Shown here: one piece after another, positions 44,321 through 53,403 of the stretch | Layout: each line of letters opens with the position of its first letter | Position numbering within the stretch: position 1 is the stretch's first letter | Assembly: GCA_031537795.1 (NCBI GenBank) | Contig: JAVKNF010000024.1 | Coordinates: forward strand, 1-59,608 | Direction: 5' to 3' | Source: JAVKNF01 sp031537795 | Lineage (GTDB): Bacteria > Pseudomonadota > Alphaproteobacteria > Rickettsiales > Deianiraeaceae | Length of the DNA stretch: 59,608 bases | The notes under the pieces: generated by a model | Seen by the model: only the letters and a program-made list of their open reading frames with translations | What the model was told of the DNA's origin: nothing | The model's database searches: none | Made by a program: the position numbers and the translations under genes

Positions 44321-45184
44321 TTAATCTAAATATTTCTCAACATGATGAGAAAATCCAAATCTATTAGGTAAATCTAAATAATTTTCTGAATATCTTTTTG
44401 ATAAAACGGCATGAACATTATTTGGTACAGATAATAGATAACCCTCGAAAATCATTTTTTTCAAAGGGTAAATATCATCATATTCAAAGTTTGCTTTCTC
44501 TATTGAATCTGCTCCTTTTTTACCTCTTTGATGAGATTGCAACATAATTAAATCTCCAGATTTGCAATCTTTCATATCTTTTTTTAATTTTAAGATTTTA
44601 TTTAATATATCTTTTCTGTAATTTTTTCTAAAGAATTTAGTCCAGCTAGCTAAATTTGAAAATTTCAATACTTTTTTATAGTTCTCTTTGGTTATACATA
44701 CATGTTTAAATATATCTGACCCGTAAATTCTATCTTGAAAAAACCATAAAGGCTCGAGGCCTATTCCGTCTACTGGAATCATTTTTATTTCATTCTGTTT
44801 ATCTTTAGACAAACTTATTAGTTTTTCTAGATTATCTTCAGTTACAGATAAATCAAAATCATCATCCCAAGGTATAAAACCGCTATGCCTTGCCACGCCT
44901 ATTAGACTTCCGTAGTCTATCCAGTATTCTATGTTATTTTTTTTTGCAAATTTATCAAAATTAATTATTGTTTTCATAATTTTTAGTTGCTTTTCTCTTA
45001 ATTCTCCTTTTGCTGGTTTGATATTTTTTATTCCACCGTACATTCTTTTGTAAATATATTTACTTTGATTCCTTATATCCTGTAGCTCAAGATCTATTTT
45101 TTTTAAAGCAAGAGGAGTTTTTATTGAGAGGAAGATTAAAATTAAAATTAATATAATTTTAAGGGAATTAAATAATTTTTTCAT
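44321..45184 (-). CDS. LicD-family nucleotidyl/phosphotransferase
   Basis: A 287-residue protein with an N-terminal membrane helix (about 8-26). The LicD core is clear: FAKKNNIEYWIDYGSLIGVARH, then SGFIPWDDDFDLSV, with the G-(S/T)-L-(L/I)-G-x-x-R-x3-(F/G)-I-P-W-D-D-D-(F/I)-D metal and nucleotide-binding signature. LicD proteins transfer phosphocholine or another phospho-alcohol to surface glycans; here the likely acceptor is LPS or the exported polysaccharide. The predicted membrane anchor is uncommon for LicD. It lies nine bases after iscS on the same strand. Confidence 0.82.
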   Translation of the reverse strand: MKKLFNSLKIILILILIFLSIKTPLALKKIDLELQDIRNQSKYIYKRMYGGIKNIKPAKGELREKQLKIMKTIINFDKFAKKNNIEYWIDYGSLIGVARHSGFIPWDDDFDLSVTEDNLEKLISLSKDKQNEIKMIPVDGIGLEPLWFFQDRIYGSDIFKHVCITKENYKKVLKFSNLASWTKFFRKNYRKDILNKILKLKKDMKDCKSGDLIMLQSHQRGKKGADSIEKANFEYDDIYPLKKMIFEGYLLSVPNNVHAVLSKRYSENYLDLPNRFGFSHHVEKYLD

Positions 45185-45193
45185 AACAATTTC

Positions 45194-46429
45194 TTAATGA
45201 TGATCTTCATCCCATTTAATTGAATTAAAGTCAATACCCTTTTTTTTCATTTCCCACATTGGAGATATATTCCTCATTTTTTGAATTGCATCTATTAATT
45301 CTTTTATTAAAATATCAACTTCTGCTTCAGTTGTAAATCTGTTGAATCCAAATCTTATGGAGCTATGAGCATAATACAGGTCATTTCTCATTGAATTTAT
45401 AACATAAGAAGGCTCTAAAGATGTTGAATTGCAAGCTGAACCAGTTGAAACGCAGATGCTTGGCATTGCCATCATAAGAGATTCACCTTCTATATGTAAA
45501 ATACTTAAATTTAATATTTGAGGTATTGTATTTTCAAGAGTTCCGTTCATATATACATCCTCTGTATTTGCTAGAGCATTTAGAAGTTTATTTTTAAAAT
45601 ATAAGGCTTTTTCTGCATCTTTTTCCATTTCCATTTTTGCAATCTCAGTTGCTTTTGCAAGCCCTGCTATTAAAGGAATTGGTTGAGTTCCACTTCTTAA
45701 GCCCATTTCCTGTCCTCCCCCTTGAAATATTGGAGAAATTTTAATTCTTTGTGGTTTCTTTCTTACAAAAAGAGCGCCAATTCCTTTTGGTGCATAAATT
45801 TTATGACCAGAAATAGACATAAGATCAATGTTCATATCTTGAACATCTATTTTAATCTTCCCAAATGCTTGAGCTGCGTCTACATGTAAAATTAAACCTT
45901 TTTCTTTGCATATTTCACCTATTTTCTTGATATTTTGGATTACGCCAGTTTCGTTATTTACCAACATAATTGAAACTAATTTAGTTTCTTTCTTTATTGT
46001 ATTTTTAAACAAATCTAAATCTAAAGAACCGTATAGATTTGGGTTTAAATAAGAAATTTCGGCTCCAAATTTTTCTAAATATTTACAAGAATGTAAAACA
46101 CATTTATGTTCTGTTTGCATTGTAATTATGTGCATTTTATCTTTTATATTGTGATTGAATTCCCAAAAACCTCTTATTGCTAAATTATTAGATTCTGTTG
46201 CCCCGCTTGTAAAAATAATTTCGTCTTGTTTTGCATTTATAAATTCTGCTATTTTGAAACGAGATTCATCTAAAACAGACAAAGCATTCCAACCTATTTT
46301 ATGAGAATTCGAATTCGAATTTCCGTAATTATCCTTCATTGTTTTACAAGTAACTTCTATAACTCTTGGATCAATTGGAGTTGTAGCAGGGCTATCAAAA
46401 TAAAGCATTTCTTTTAAATTATCATTCAT
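45194..46429 (-). CDS. iscS: Cysteine desulfurase IscS
   Basis: A 411-residue class V PLP enzyme. FDSPATTPIDPRVI at the N-terminus, FTSGATESNNLAIRG, LHVDAAQAFGKI, the PLP lysine in SISGHKIYAPKGIGALF, and the catalytic Cys loop CVSTGSACNSTSLEPSYVI are intact; the C-terminal extension ending FNSIKWDEDHH is the IscS type. It supplies sulfur for Fe-S clusters and tRNA thiolation. The usual iscR/iscU/iscA neighbours are absent here; iscS begins one base after the MnhB-like gene's end. Confidence 0.96.
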   Translation of the reverse strand: MNDNLKEMLYFDSPATTPIDPRVIEVTCKTMKDNYGNSNSNSHKIGWNALSVLDESRFKIAEFINAKQDEIIFTSGATESNNLAIRGFWEFNHNIKDKMHIITMQTEHKCVLHSCKYLEKFGAEISYLNPNLYGSLDLDLFKNTIKKETKLVSIMLVNNETGVIQNIKKIGEICKEKGLILHVDAAQAFGKIKIDVQDMNIDLMSISGHKIYAPKGIGALFVRKKPQRIKISPIFQGGGQEMGLRSGTQPIPLIAGLAKATEIAKMEMEKDAEKALYFKNKLLNALANTEDVYMNGTLENTIPQILNLSILHIEGESLMMAMPSICVSTGSACNSTSLEPSYVINSMRNDLYYAHSSIRFGFNRFTTEAEVDILIKELIDAIQKMRNISPMWEMKKKGIDFNSIKWDEDHH

Positions 46430-46430
46430 A

Positions 46431-46958
46431 TCAATCTTTTAATATATTTTTTACAACAAAAGCTCCTGTTAAAATAACCATAGATTCTAAAAAAGTATCT
46501 AAAGCTCTGTATCCCGCAATTATAGTAGTTACAATCGACTTTATTCCAAAATCTTTGAAGTAATTCTTTATATATAAATCTTTAATATAAATTATTTTAT
46601 TTGAAGTAAAATTATAATGATTTGCAAGTATTTTAGAAGAGATGAAACTTATAATTATACCGCAAACTAAAAATAAAACTCTTTTATTAATTGATGAGAA
46701 ATCTATAGCAGATTCTTTTATGATATTTTTTTGTCTGTTTATATAAATAAGCGATAAAATTGTAAAAATAGAACTTATACCAAAACCTGCAACAATCTCT
46801 GTAATTGCTAGATCTGAAGCATTTAATGTTACATAAATTAGAACAGTCGTGATACTTATAATATTTGTAATTAAAGCTATAAAGAATAGATCTTTTAATA
46901 TAAAAATATAAAACATATATAATGATAAAGTAAAAGAAAGAACTTGAGTAAATATCAT
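46431..46958 (-). CDS. MnhB/DUF4040-like subunit of a cation:proton antiporter
   Basis: A 175-residue membrane protein with about five helices. LIYVTLNASDLAITEIVAGFGISSIF matches the DUF4040/MrpA-C-terminal pattern (APD-x-A-x-TE-x2-(V/A)-G), and NYFKDFGIKSIVTTIIAGYRALDTFLESMVILTGAF matches the MnhB pattern (V-(T/N)-x-I-x2-(D/G)-(Y/F)-R-(A/G)-(F/L)-D-T-x2-E). Mrp/Mnh complexes exchange Na+ for H+. The remaining subunits are not in the window, although one could lie elsewhere as in Rickettsia. A minus-strand TATAAT (46973-46978) precedes it. Confidence 0.72.
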   Translation of the reverse strand: MIFTQVLSFTLSLYMFYIFILKDLFFIALITNIISITTVLIYVTLNASDLAITEIVAGFGISSIFTILSLIYINRQKNIIKESAIDFSSINKRVLFLVCGIIISFISSKILANHYNFTSNKIIYIKDLYIKNYFKDFGIKSIVTTIIAGYRALDTFLESMVILTGAFVVKNILKD

Positions 46959-47005
46959 AATATTTCTTGAAAATTATAGTAGTATCTATAAAAGTCAAAT
47001 AATAA

Positions 47006-48994
47006 ATGATATTAGAAATCCTACCTTTGAACAATCTAAATCTAAATTTATTTTATTCTAATGAAAATATTCAAGATATTGATTGGTTTGATATTGTTGT
47101 AATAAATTTTAAAAATAAAGAAATTAACGGTTTAGTATTAAAAATATTTAAAGATAATGACATTAAATTAAACTTTGAATTGAAAGAAATTCTATTTATA
47201 AAACATAAATGTTTTTTATCAAAAGAAAATGTTAATTTTTTAGAACAATTTTCTAGATATAACGCTATTAAATTTCATAAAGTTTTATCTGATTTAATAC
47301 CTGTAAATTTAATGATTAACGAAAAATCAATTAATCAAATAGGAAATTCTTTAGATAATTTAAAACTTTTACAGTTAAACGGTTTTCAAAATGAAATTTT
47401 TTTGAAATTAAATAACAAAATAGCAAACAATTGCTTTAACTCAAATCTTCTCCACGGCATAACTGGTAGCGGTAAAACTGCTATTTATCTTAATTTAATA
47501 ATTGAGAAACTAAAAAATGGGAAGCAAATTTTAATTTTGATTCCACAAATTGGTTTAGTTGAGCAAATTGCAAAGAAGATTGAAAGTATGATTAATCTTA
47601 AACCATTAATTTGGCATTCTGGAGCTAGAATTTCAGAAAAAAAAAAGCTAATTGGATTTATCAAATCAAAAGAACCAGCAATATTTTTAGGTTCTAGATC
47701 AGTCTTAACTTTACCTTATAAAAATTTAGGTCTAATAATTATAGATGAAGAACATGACGAATCTTACAAACAAAATGAATTCCCTGTTTATAATGCAAGA
47801 GATATGGGAATTCTTTTAGCTCAAAGTTTGGATGTGCCAATTTTACTTTGTTCTGCCACCCCTTCTTTAGAAAGTTATTTGAACTGTTATCTTAATAAAA
47901 GTGAAAGATTTATTTTGAATAAAAGATTTTACGAGGATTCTTTAGATCCAGAAATTAAAATTTTAAAGCATTTTTTGTCTGAAAGTAATATATTTCACGA
48001 AGATTCTATAAATAGAATCAAAGAAAATATAGAGAAAAACCGGCAATCTTTAATTTTTATTAATAAAAGAGGTTACTCTAAAACAATTTATTGTAAAGAA
48101 TGCAAAAGAAGCCCTTCTTGTAATAATTGTACCAATTTTTTAACTTATCATAAAAAGATAAATTCATTGAAATGTCATTATTGTGGACATAGAGAAAAAT
48201 TTTCAGAAAAATGTAATTATCAAGATTGTAAATCTAAAAATATAAACGAATATGGGTATCCAGGTGTTGAAAAAATTGAAGAAGAGTTAAAAGATAAATT
48301 TCCAAACATTAGAACTGTTATTTTTAGTAGTGATACTATAAAAAATAGGGAATTTTTTGAAGAAGCTGTTAAAAAAATAGAAAACAATGAAATTGATGTA
48401 ATTATAGGAACTGCTATAATTTCAAAGGGGTATCATTTTCCTAGCCTTAATTTTGTTTGTGTTGTCGATGACGGCAATAATGCAATTTCAGAAGGAGATA
48501 TTAGAGGAAATGAAAAGTTGTTTCAGTTAATTACTCAAATAAAGGGCAGGGCAGGCAGAGAGAAAGATGAGAGCTTTATTTATATTCAAACTGCAAATCC
48601 AACAAGTAAAATACTGCAATACATCAAAGAAAACAAGATAGAAGAGTTCTATCAAGAAGAAATTTTAATAAGAAAAAATGCAAATTTACCTCCATTTTAC
48701 ACTATGATTAGTATCTTAATTTCAAGTGAAAAACAGAATTTAGCAAATGAGAAGTCAAAAGAAGTCAAATTTTTTTTAGATAAAAATACAAAATCATTGT
48801 CTGAAAATATTAGAATTTTAGGCCCAGCAGAAAGTTTTTTACATTACACAAAAAAGCAATTTAGATATAGAATTTTAATTAAATTTTTTAAAAATAACGC
48901 CTTATCAAATAAAATAAAAGATATACTCTCGCAGATAGAATCAACAACTAAAATTCAAGTGAAGATTGATGTTGATCCTTATTCTTTCTTATAA
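47006..48994 (+). CDS. priA: Primosomal replication helicase PriA
   Basis: A 662-residue PriA. The 3'-DNA-binding domain is reduced. Helicase motif I is HGITGSGKTAIYLN, motif II is LIIIDEEHDESYKQ (the DEEH box), motif III is CSATPSLES, the zinc-binding Cys clusters are CKECKRSPSCNNC and CHYCGHREKFSEKCNYQDC, and motifs V/VI are GTAIISKGYHFP and QIKGRAGRE. It restarts stalled forks by loading DnaB. Start codon as given; divergent from the MnhB-like gene. Confidence 0.95.
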   Translation: MILEILPLNNLNLNLFYSNENIQDIDWFDIVVINFKNKEINGLVLKIFKDNDIKLNFELKEILFIKHKCFLSKENVNFLEQFSRYNAIKFHKVLSDLIPVNLMINEKSINQIGNSLDNLKLLQLNGFQNEIFLKLNNKIANNCFNSNLLHGITGSGKTAIYLNLIIEKLKNGKQILILIPQIGLVEQIAKKIESMINLKPLIWHSGARISEKKKLIGFIKSKEPAIFLGSRSVLTLPYKNLGLIIIDEEHDESYKQNEFPVYNARDMGILLAQSLDVPILLCSATPSLESYLNCYLNKSERFILNKRFYEDSLDPEIKILKHFLSESNIFHEDSINRIKENIEKNRQSLIFINKRGYSKTIYCKECKRSPSCNNCTNFLTYHKKINSLKCHYCGHREKFSEKCNYQDCKSKNINEYGYPGVEKIEEELKDKFPNIRTVIFSSDTIKNREFFEEAVKKIENNEIDVIIGTAIISKGYHFPSLNFVCVVDDGNNAISEGDIRGNEKLFQLITQIKGRAGREKDESFIYIQTANPTSKILQYIKENKIEEFYQEEILIRKNANLPPFYTMISILISSEKQNLANEKSKEVKFFLDKNTKSLSENIRILGPAESFLHYTKKQFRYRILIKFFKNNALSNKIKDILSQIESTTKIQVKIDVDPYSFL

Positions 48995-51900
48995 TTAAAT
49001 GTGGTTTGCATAACCCATAAGAACAGCATCTTTTATATCTACAATTCCGTCGTTGTTGATATCTTTAACGTAACCTAAAGCAACGGCATCTAATCCATCT
49101 ATCTTTCCGTCTCTGTTTCTATCCCATAAAAACGCTTCATTCCCTTGAAAACCAAATAAAACAAGCATATAATCGTTTGTATCTATCTTTCCGTCTCCGT
49201 TTATGTCAAAATTTGCTATTAATTTTACTGCGCCTGTTCCGTTTATTTCGTAAAGTCCGTCATTATTGATATCCGAAATAGCTCCGTTAATGTGATTTAC
49301 TCCAGTTGTATTATTTGAAGTTTTATCTACAGTTGAATTATCTATACTAAATAAATTGCTACTTGAACTTGAAAGTGAAAGTTTTGCATCAAAGAACCCA
49401 GACACGGAAGCGTTATCTAGATTATTTTTGAATGTGGTTTTTGATGTAATTAAGTTAATATCAAATATAATTTTATCTAAAACTCCGTCATTGTTGAAGT
49501 CTCCTTCTAAAGTGTATGCTCCGATTTTACTACCTGTATCCATTGTACTTAAGTTTATATTAAAACTTGTAGAGCTACTAAATTGGCCCCAATTACCTGG
49601 GTTTTCAGGGCTTGTATTTATGAAAGTTCCGTTACCGTTCATTTTTGGTACAGATGCAAAGGAAACTGTATCTATCTGTGGAAGAATATCATTTGAAATA
49701 CTTAAAGTATTTTTAGCAGTTATATTTTGTGAAAGATTTAAATCTACAGTATTTTTTATTTCGAAAATAATATTGTTTTTATATACAGGCTTTGTAATAG
49801 AATTTGTTTTAGGGGTTGAAGAAAAAACTTCATTAGTTACAGTTAATGAATTTCCTGTTATAGGGTCAATTTTTGTTTGTTTAAAATTGACAACATTTAA
49901 GGCTGTATAGCTCGTTGATGTATTTGATATTTTATCAATATTTAAAGACCCATAAGCAGAATAATTATTAAAGAGTAAAGATCTTATTTGATATACAGGT
50001 CCAAGCCCTGAATCAGTTAATGATTCTTGAAAAAATAAATTTATATTAGCGGAATTATTAGCTACTCCAGATGATGTACTAGTCAAAAGAGCTGGGTTAT
50101 TAACATAATAATAATTAAGAGGTGTATTTATAAAAGAAATACTACTTGAGTAGCTTTGATTCCAAGCATATTGCAATAAACTTTGATAAAAACTATTATC
50201 AGAATTTAAAGCATTTAATAATGAACTATATTTACTTGTAGAGCTAATCACATTGTCAATTCTGCTGTTTACATAATTACTATTTATATAATTTGCTCCT
50301 ATATTAAAATTTACTTTAAACAGCTCAAGATTGCCTAAAACATTAGCAGAAACATTATGAGATTGACTTGAATTTTGAGTCGTGAACGCAGTACTATTAG
50401 TTAAACTTAAGGTATCTAGACTATTTATTGCTTGAATCTTTGTAGTAGAATTTATTATTGCATCACTTACTTTTTTAATATTGTCACAGTCAATTTTTGC
50501 GTGATCGTATGCACTTTGTAAAGCAGATATTGTAGCTAAAGATGCCACATCGCTACCTGCTTTTGCTTTGGCAGAATTCCAAGTAGTTTCAGCTAATGTT
50601 AAAGCATTATTAGCTATAATTAATTCTTGAGATATATTTGTTTTTAATGTTTTTAGGTTATTCGGGCTATTTGTTGCATCTATTGAATTTATATAATTTG
50701 TAGTTGTATTCAGAGATGCTGTTATCACGTTTAATTGAATTTTAAGATTTGCAAGTATTCCGTTTGTATCATTTAATATTTGATTGACTGGAGGTGTATT
50801 TTCTACTGGAGGGATAGAACTCCCACTTGAACCTGAACTCCCACCTGAACTCCCTGAATCTACTGGAGGGATAGAACTCCCACTTGAACCTGAACTCCCA
50901 CCTGAATTCCCTGAATCTACTGGAGGGATAGAACTCCCACTTGAACCTGAACTCCCACCTGAACTCCCTGAATCTACTGGAGGGATAGAACTCCCACTTG
51001 AACCTGAACTCCCACCTGAACTCCCTGAATCTACTGGAGGGATAGAACTCCCACTTGAACCTGAACTCCCTGAATCTACTGGAGGGATAGAACTCCCACT
51101 TGAACCTGAACTCCCACTTGAACCTGAACTCCCACTTGAACCTGAACTCCCTGAATCTGAACCTGAACTCCCACTTGAACCTGAACCTGAACTCCCTGAA
51201 TCTGAACTTCTTGAATCTACTGGAGGGATAGAACTCCCACTTGAACCCCCACTTGAACCTGAACCTGAACTCCCACTTGAACCTGAACTCCCTGAATCTG
51301 AACTTCTTGAATCTACTGGAGGGATAGAACTCCCACTTGAACCCCCACTTGAACCTGAACCTGAACTCCCACTTGAACCTGAACCCCCACTTGAACCTGA
51401 ACCCCCACTTGAACCTGAACTTCTTGAATCTACAGGTGACGTACTTCCACTCCCACTTGAACCTGAACTTCTTGAATCTACAGGTGATGTACTTGAACCT
51501 GAACTCCCACTTGAACCTGAACTTCTTGAATCTACAGGTGACGTACTTGAACCTGAACTCCCACTTGAACCTGAACTCCCACTTGAACTCCCACTTGAAC
51601 TCCCACCTGAACCTGAATTTGTGCCTCCTCCTGGATTTTGATTTGAGGTATTATTATTATTTGAAGATTCTTTCGTTTCAGAATTTCCAGAGCTAAATGT
51701 AATTTTATATCCTTTTCCGTATAAAATTTCTGCGTTTTTATTTAGTAAGTTGTATTTTTCTGCGTTTTTATTTTTATTTAGATTTTGACCTTCATTTTTT
51801 AAATCATTAACATCTTCATTTTTTTTGTGTTCTGTATTAATTTTCTTATTTTCATTAGAATTTTCTGAATTATTATTAATTGATTTTTGCAATCTAATAT

Positions 51901-51997
51901 CTCTTGTTTCTTTTTTAAATTTAATACTATAGCCATCCTCACTTCTAGAGTTGTAAAAAATAATAATATTTAATAGAAAAAATAATAATAAAAACAT
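48995..51997 (-). CDS. Large repeat-rich surface protein with dockerin-like Ca-binding C-terminus
   Basis: A 1,000-residue predicted secreted protein. Residues 1-20 form a signal peptide. A charged stretch follows, then residues about 117-402 consist almost only of Gly and Ser punctuated by PVDS words: three TSPVDSR, two IPPVDSR, five IPPVDSG, and a final IPPVEN. Residues about 405-920 are Ser/Thr/Asn-rich and beta-predicted. The last 85 residues carry calcium-loop motifs: DINNDGLYEING, DINGDGKIDTNDYML, DRNRDGKIDGLDAVALGY and DINNDGIVDIKDAVLMGY, the duplicated D-x-N/D-x-D-G-x-(I/V)-(D/N) form of type I dockerins. An earlier loop, DFNNDGVLDKIIFD, is near residue 825. It is probably exported, surface-bound or released. 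No cohesin partner is in the window. Confidence 0.8.
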   Translation of the reverse strand: MFLLLFFLLNIIIFYNSRSEDGYSIKFKKETRDIRLQKSINNNSENSNENKKINTEHKKNEDVNDLKNEGQNLNKNKNAEKYNLLNKNAEILYGKGYKITFSSGNSETKESSNNNNTSNQNPGGGTNSGSGGSSSGSSSGSSGSSGSSGSSTSPVDSRSSGSSGSSGSSTSPVDSRSSGSSGSGSTSPVDSRSSGSSGGSGSSGGSGSSGSSGSGSSGGSSGSSIPPVDSRSSDSGSSGSSGSSGSGSSGGSSGSSIPPVDSRSSDSGSSGSGSSGSSGSDSGSSGSSGSSGSSGSSGSSGSSIPPVDSGSSGSSGSSIPPVDSGSSGGSSGSSGSSIPPVDSGSSGGSSGSSGSSIPPVDSGNSGGSSGSSGSSIPPVDSGSSGGSSGSSGSSIPPVENTPPVNQILNDTNGILANLKIQLNVITASLNTTTNYINSIDATNSPNNLKTLKTNISQELIIANNALTLAETTWNSAKAKAGSDVASLATISALQSAYDHAKIDCDNIKKVSDAIINSTTKIQAINSLDTLSLTNSTAFTTQNSSQSHNVSANVLGNLELFKVNFNIGANYINSNYVNSRIDNVISSTSKYSSLLNALNSDNSFYQSLLQYAWNQSYSSSISFINTPLNYYYVNNPALLTSTSSGVANNSANINLFFQESLTDSGLGPVYQIRSLLFNNYSAYGSLNIDKISNTSTSYTALNVVNFKQTKIDPITGNSLTVTNEVFSSTPKTNSITKPVYKNNIIFEIKNTVDLNLSQNITAKNTLSISNDILPQIDTVSFASVPKMNGNGTFINTSPENPGNWGQFSSSTSFNINLSTMDTGSKIGAYTLEGDFNNDGVLDKIIFDINLITSKTTFKNNLDNASVSGFFDAKLSLSSSSSNLFSIDNSTVDKTSNNTTGVNHINGAISDINNDGLYEINGTGAVKLIANFDINGDGKIDTNDYMLVLFGFQGNEAFLWDRNRDGKIDGLDAVALGYVKDINNDGIVDIKDAVLMGYANHI
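50793..51650 (-). repeat. Tandem Gly/Ser-Pro-Val coding repeats (57-bp unit and variants)
   Basis: The best-preserved unit is 57 bp, encoding 19 residues (IPPVDSGSSGGSSGSSGSS), repeated four times with near identity around 50803-51040. Shorter and rearranged variants continue to about 51650, built from an 18-bp or smaller GSSGSS-type module. The unit has 29 G/C in 57 bases, far above the surrounding sequence. Unit sizes are multiples of three, so copy changes keep the frame, and the opposite strand stays free of stops for about 286 codons as a side effect. Confidence 0.95.
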
Positions 51998-52180
51998 AAT
52001 AAAACGATATCATTATAATAATATTATATATAAATATCAAATGAAATATTAAAAATATCTAATAATTTATAAAAATTAACGGTTTAAGATAAAAAACAAT
52101 AATCATTTAGAAATCAAAAGTCTTTAAAATATTTTATATTCTTGTTTTTTAAAAATTTCATTAATTTTATATATTAAAAT

Positions 52181-53083
52181 ATGTCAAAATTAAAGATTAT
52201 TGCTGGCCCTTGTTCTGTGAATGAGAAGAGTTTAGGTGAACTGAATGAGATTTTATCTTTAAATACAAAGAATAAAGATTATATTTACGGCGTTAGAGTT
52301 GTCGGTCTTAAATCTAGAACGGAATTAAAAAATAGTTCAAGTTTTATGGGGATGGATTTTGATATGCATCAAAAATTAACAGAAGATTTAATTAATGGAA
52401 AATACAATATTAATAAAAATACAATATTACCTAGTTTGGAAATTGCTAAAGAGATTCATAAAAAATACCCCGAAATTAAAATTGCAACAGAAGTTGTGGA
52501 CCCATTTATACAAGTGCCAATTTTCGCAATGCATTTAGAGGATAAATTTATACCTTGGAATCCTGCCGTAAATCAACTTGGTTGGAATATTGGCACATTA
52601 GGGCATTATGCAAAGAAATATAATTTAACTATTGGAATTAAAAATGCAAAGAATTTAGGTATTTCAATAACAAATAGTGAAGCTGAAAATAAAAGAGCTC
52701 CAATGGAGAAGACTTGGAAAGGCCTTGCAACTTATAGTGGCGTAGAAAATGAAAAAGATAGAATTATAATGATACATAGAGGTATAGATGATCCTTCAAA
52801 TGGAGATTATAGGAACTTTCCAGTTCATAAATGTGCAGAAAGAGTAAAAAAAGATACAAACTATCAAATGTTTTTTGATCCAAGTCATATATTTGGACCA
52901 AAATTAAGAGATAAAATTGTAGAAGAAACAATAAATGCAATGAAAATAAAAATTGACGATACTAGGTTTTTATACGACGGAATTCTAATTGAGGTGGGAA
53001 CATCTACAACTGATACAGAGCAACACATTACAATTAAAGAACTTTCAGAATTGATTGATAGAATTAGTCAATTTAGAGATTAA
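52181..53083 (+). CDS. 3-deoxy-7-phosphoheptulonate (DAHP) synthase-like aldolase
   Basis: A 300-residue class I DAHP/KDO8P-synthase-fold protein. IIAGPCSVNEKS is the PEP-site motif, GVRVVGLKSRTELK matches the second strand (usual R-x-G-x-(W/Y)-KPR-T), ATEVVDPF and NPAVNQLGWNIG the middle barrel, GIKNAKNLG the usual VKNP strand, MIHRGIDDP, and FFDPSHIFGPKLRD the DPSH metal motif, ending DGILIEVGTSTTDTEQHIT. DPSH rather than DATH, and the HRG strand, favour DAHP over KDO8P synthase. It condenses PEP with erythrose 4-phosphate at the entry to the shikimate pathway. No other aro gene is present. 51998-52180 upstream is AT-rich with no clear promoter. Confidence 0.75.
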   Translation: MSKLKIIAGPCSVNEKSLGELNEILSLNTKNKDYIYGVRVVGLKSRTELKNSSSFMGMDFDMHQKLTEDLINGKYNINKNTILPSLEIAKEIHKKYPEIKIATEVVDPFIQVPIFAMHLEDKFIPWNPAVNQLGWNIGTLGHYAKKYNLTIGIKNAKNLGISITNSEAENKRAPMEKTWKGLATYSGVENEKDRIIMIHRGIDDPSNGDYRNFPVHKCAERVKKDTNYQMFFDPSHIFGPKLRDKIVEETINAMKIKIDDTRFLYDGILIEVGTSTTDTEQHITIKELSELIDRISQFRD

Positions 53084-53166
53084 ATTAAATAATAATAAAT
53101 TTATTTATTAAATAAAATTCTTTACAATTATTTTTTTAGTATATTTATATTTCAAATTTATAAATT

Positions 53167-53391
53167 ATGGAACCTCAAGCATTTAAATATTTAGCAGTTG
53201 GTATTTTAGGTATTGGTTTTGCTGGTGCTGCGATAGGTGTAGGTCTTATTTTTTCTGCAGCTTTGAATGGAATAGCAAGAAACCCAGAAGCTGAAGATAA
53301 AATATCAAAATATATGTTCGTTGGAGCAGGTTTAGCAGAAGCTATGGGGCTTTTTGCTCTTGTTTTAGCCTTATTATTAATGTTCTCTTAA
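53167..53391 (+). CDS. atpE: ATP synthase F0 subunit c
   Basis: A 74-residue two-helix proteolipid. Helix 1 (about 8-32) has the GIGFAGAAIGVGLIF glycine pattern, the loop is RNPEAEDK, and helix 2 (about 48-73) carries the proton-binding Glu58 in GLAEAMGLFALV. It forms the rotor ring. Other atp genes are not adjacent, as in Rickettsiales where the F0 genes are dispersed; the next gene follows after 12 bases. Confidence 0.96.
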   Translation: MEPQAFKYLAVGILGIGFAGAAIGVGLIFSAALNGIARNPEAEDKISKYMFVGAGLAEAMGLFALVLALLLMFS

Positions 53392-53403
53392 TTAAGATTT
53401 AAG

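Noticed and set aside
49356..49910. 184-codon plus-strand frame inside the surface-protein gene
   Set aside because: Antisense shadow with no recognisable motif.
50784..51641. Plus-strand open frame of about 285 codons rich in LPLEPELPPE repeats
   Set aside because: It is antisense to the Gly/Ser repeats; the repeat codons have no stop in this frame. No homology outside the repeat and no start context, so it is a by-product.
51337..51696. Plus-strand Asn/Leu/His repeat frame
   Set aside because: Another frame of the same repeat DNA; same reasoning.
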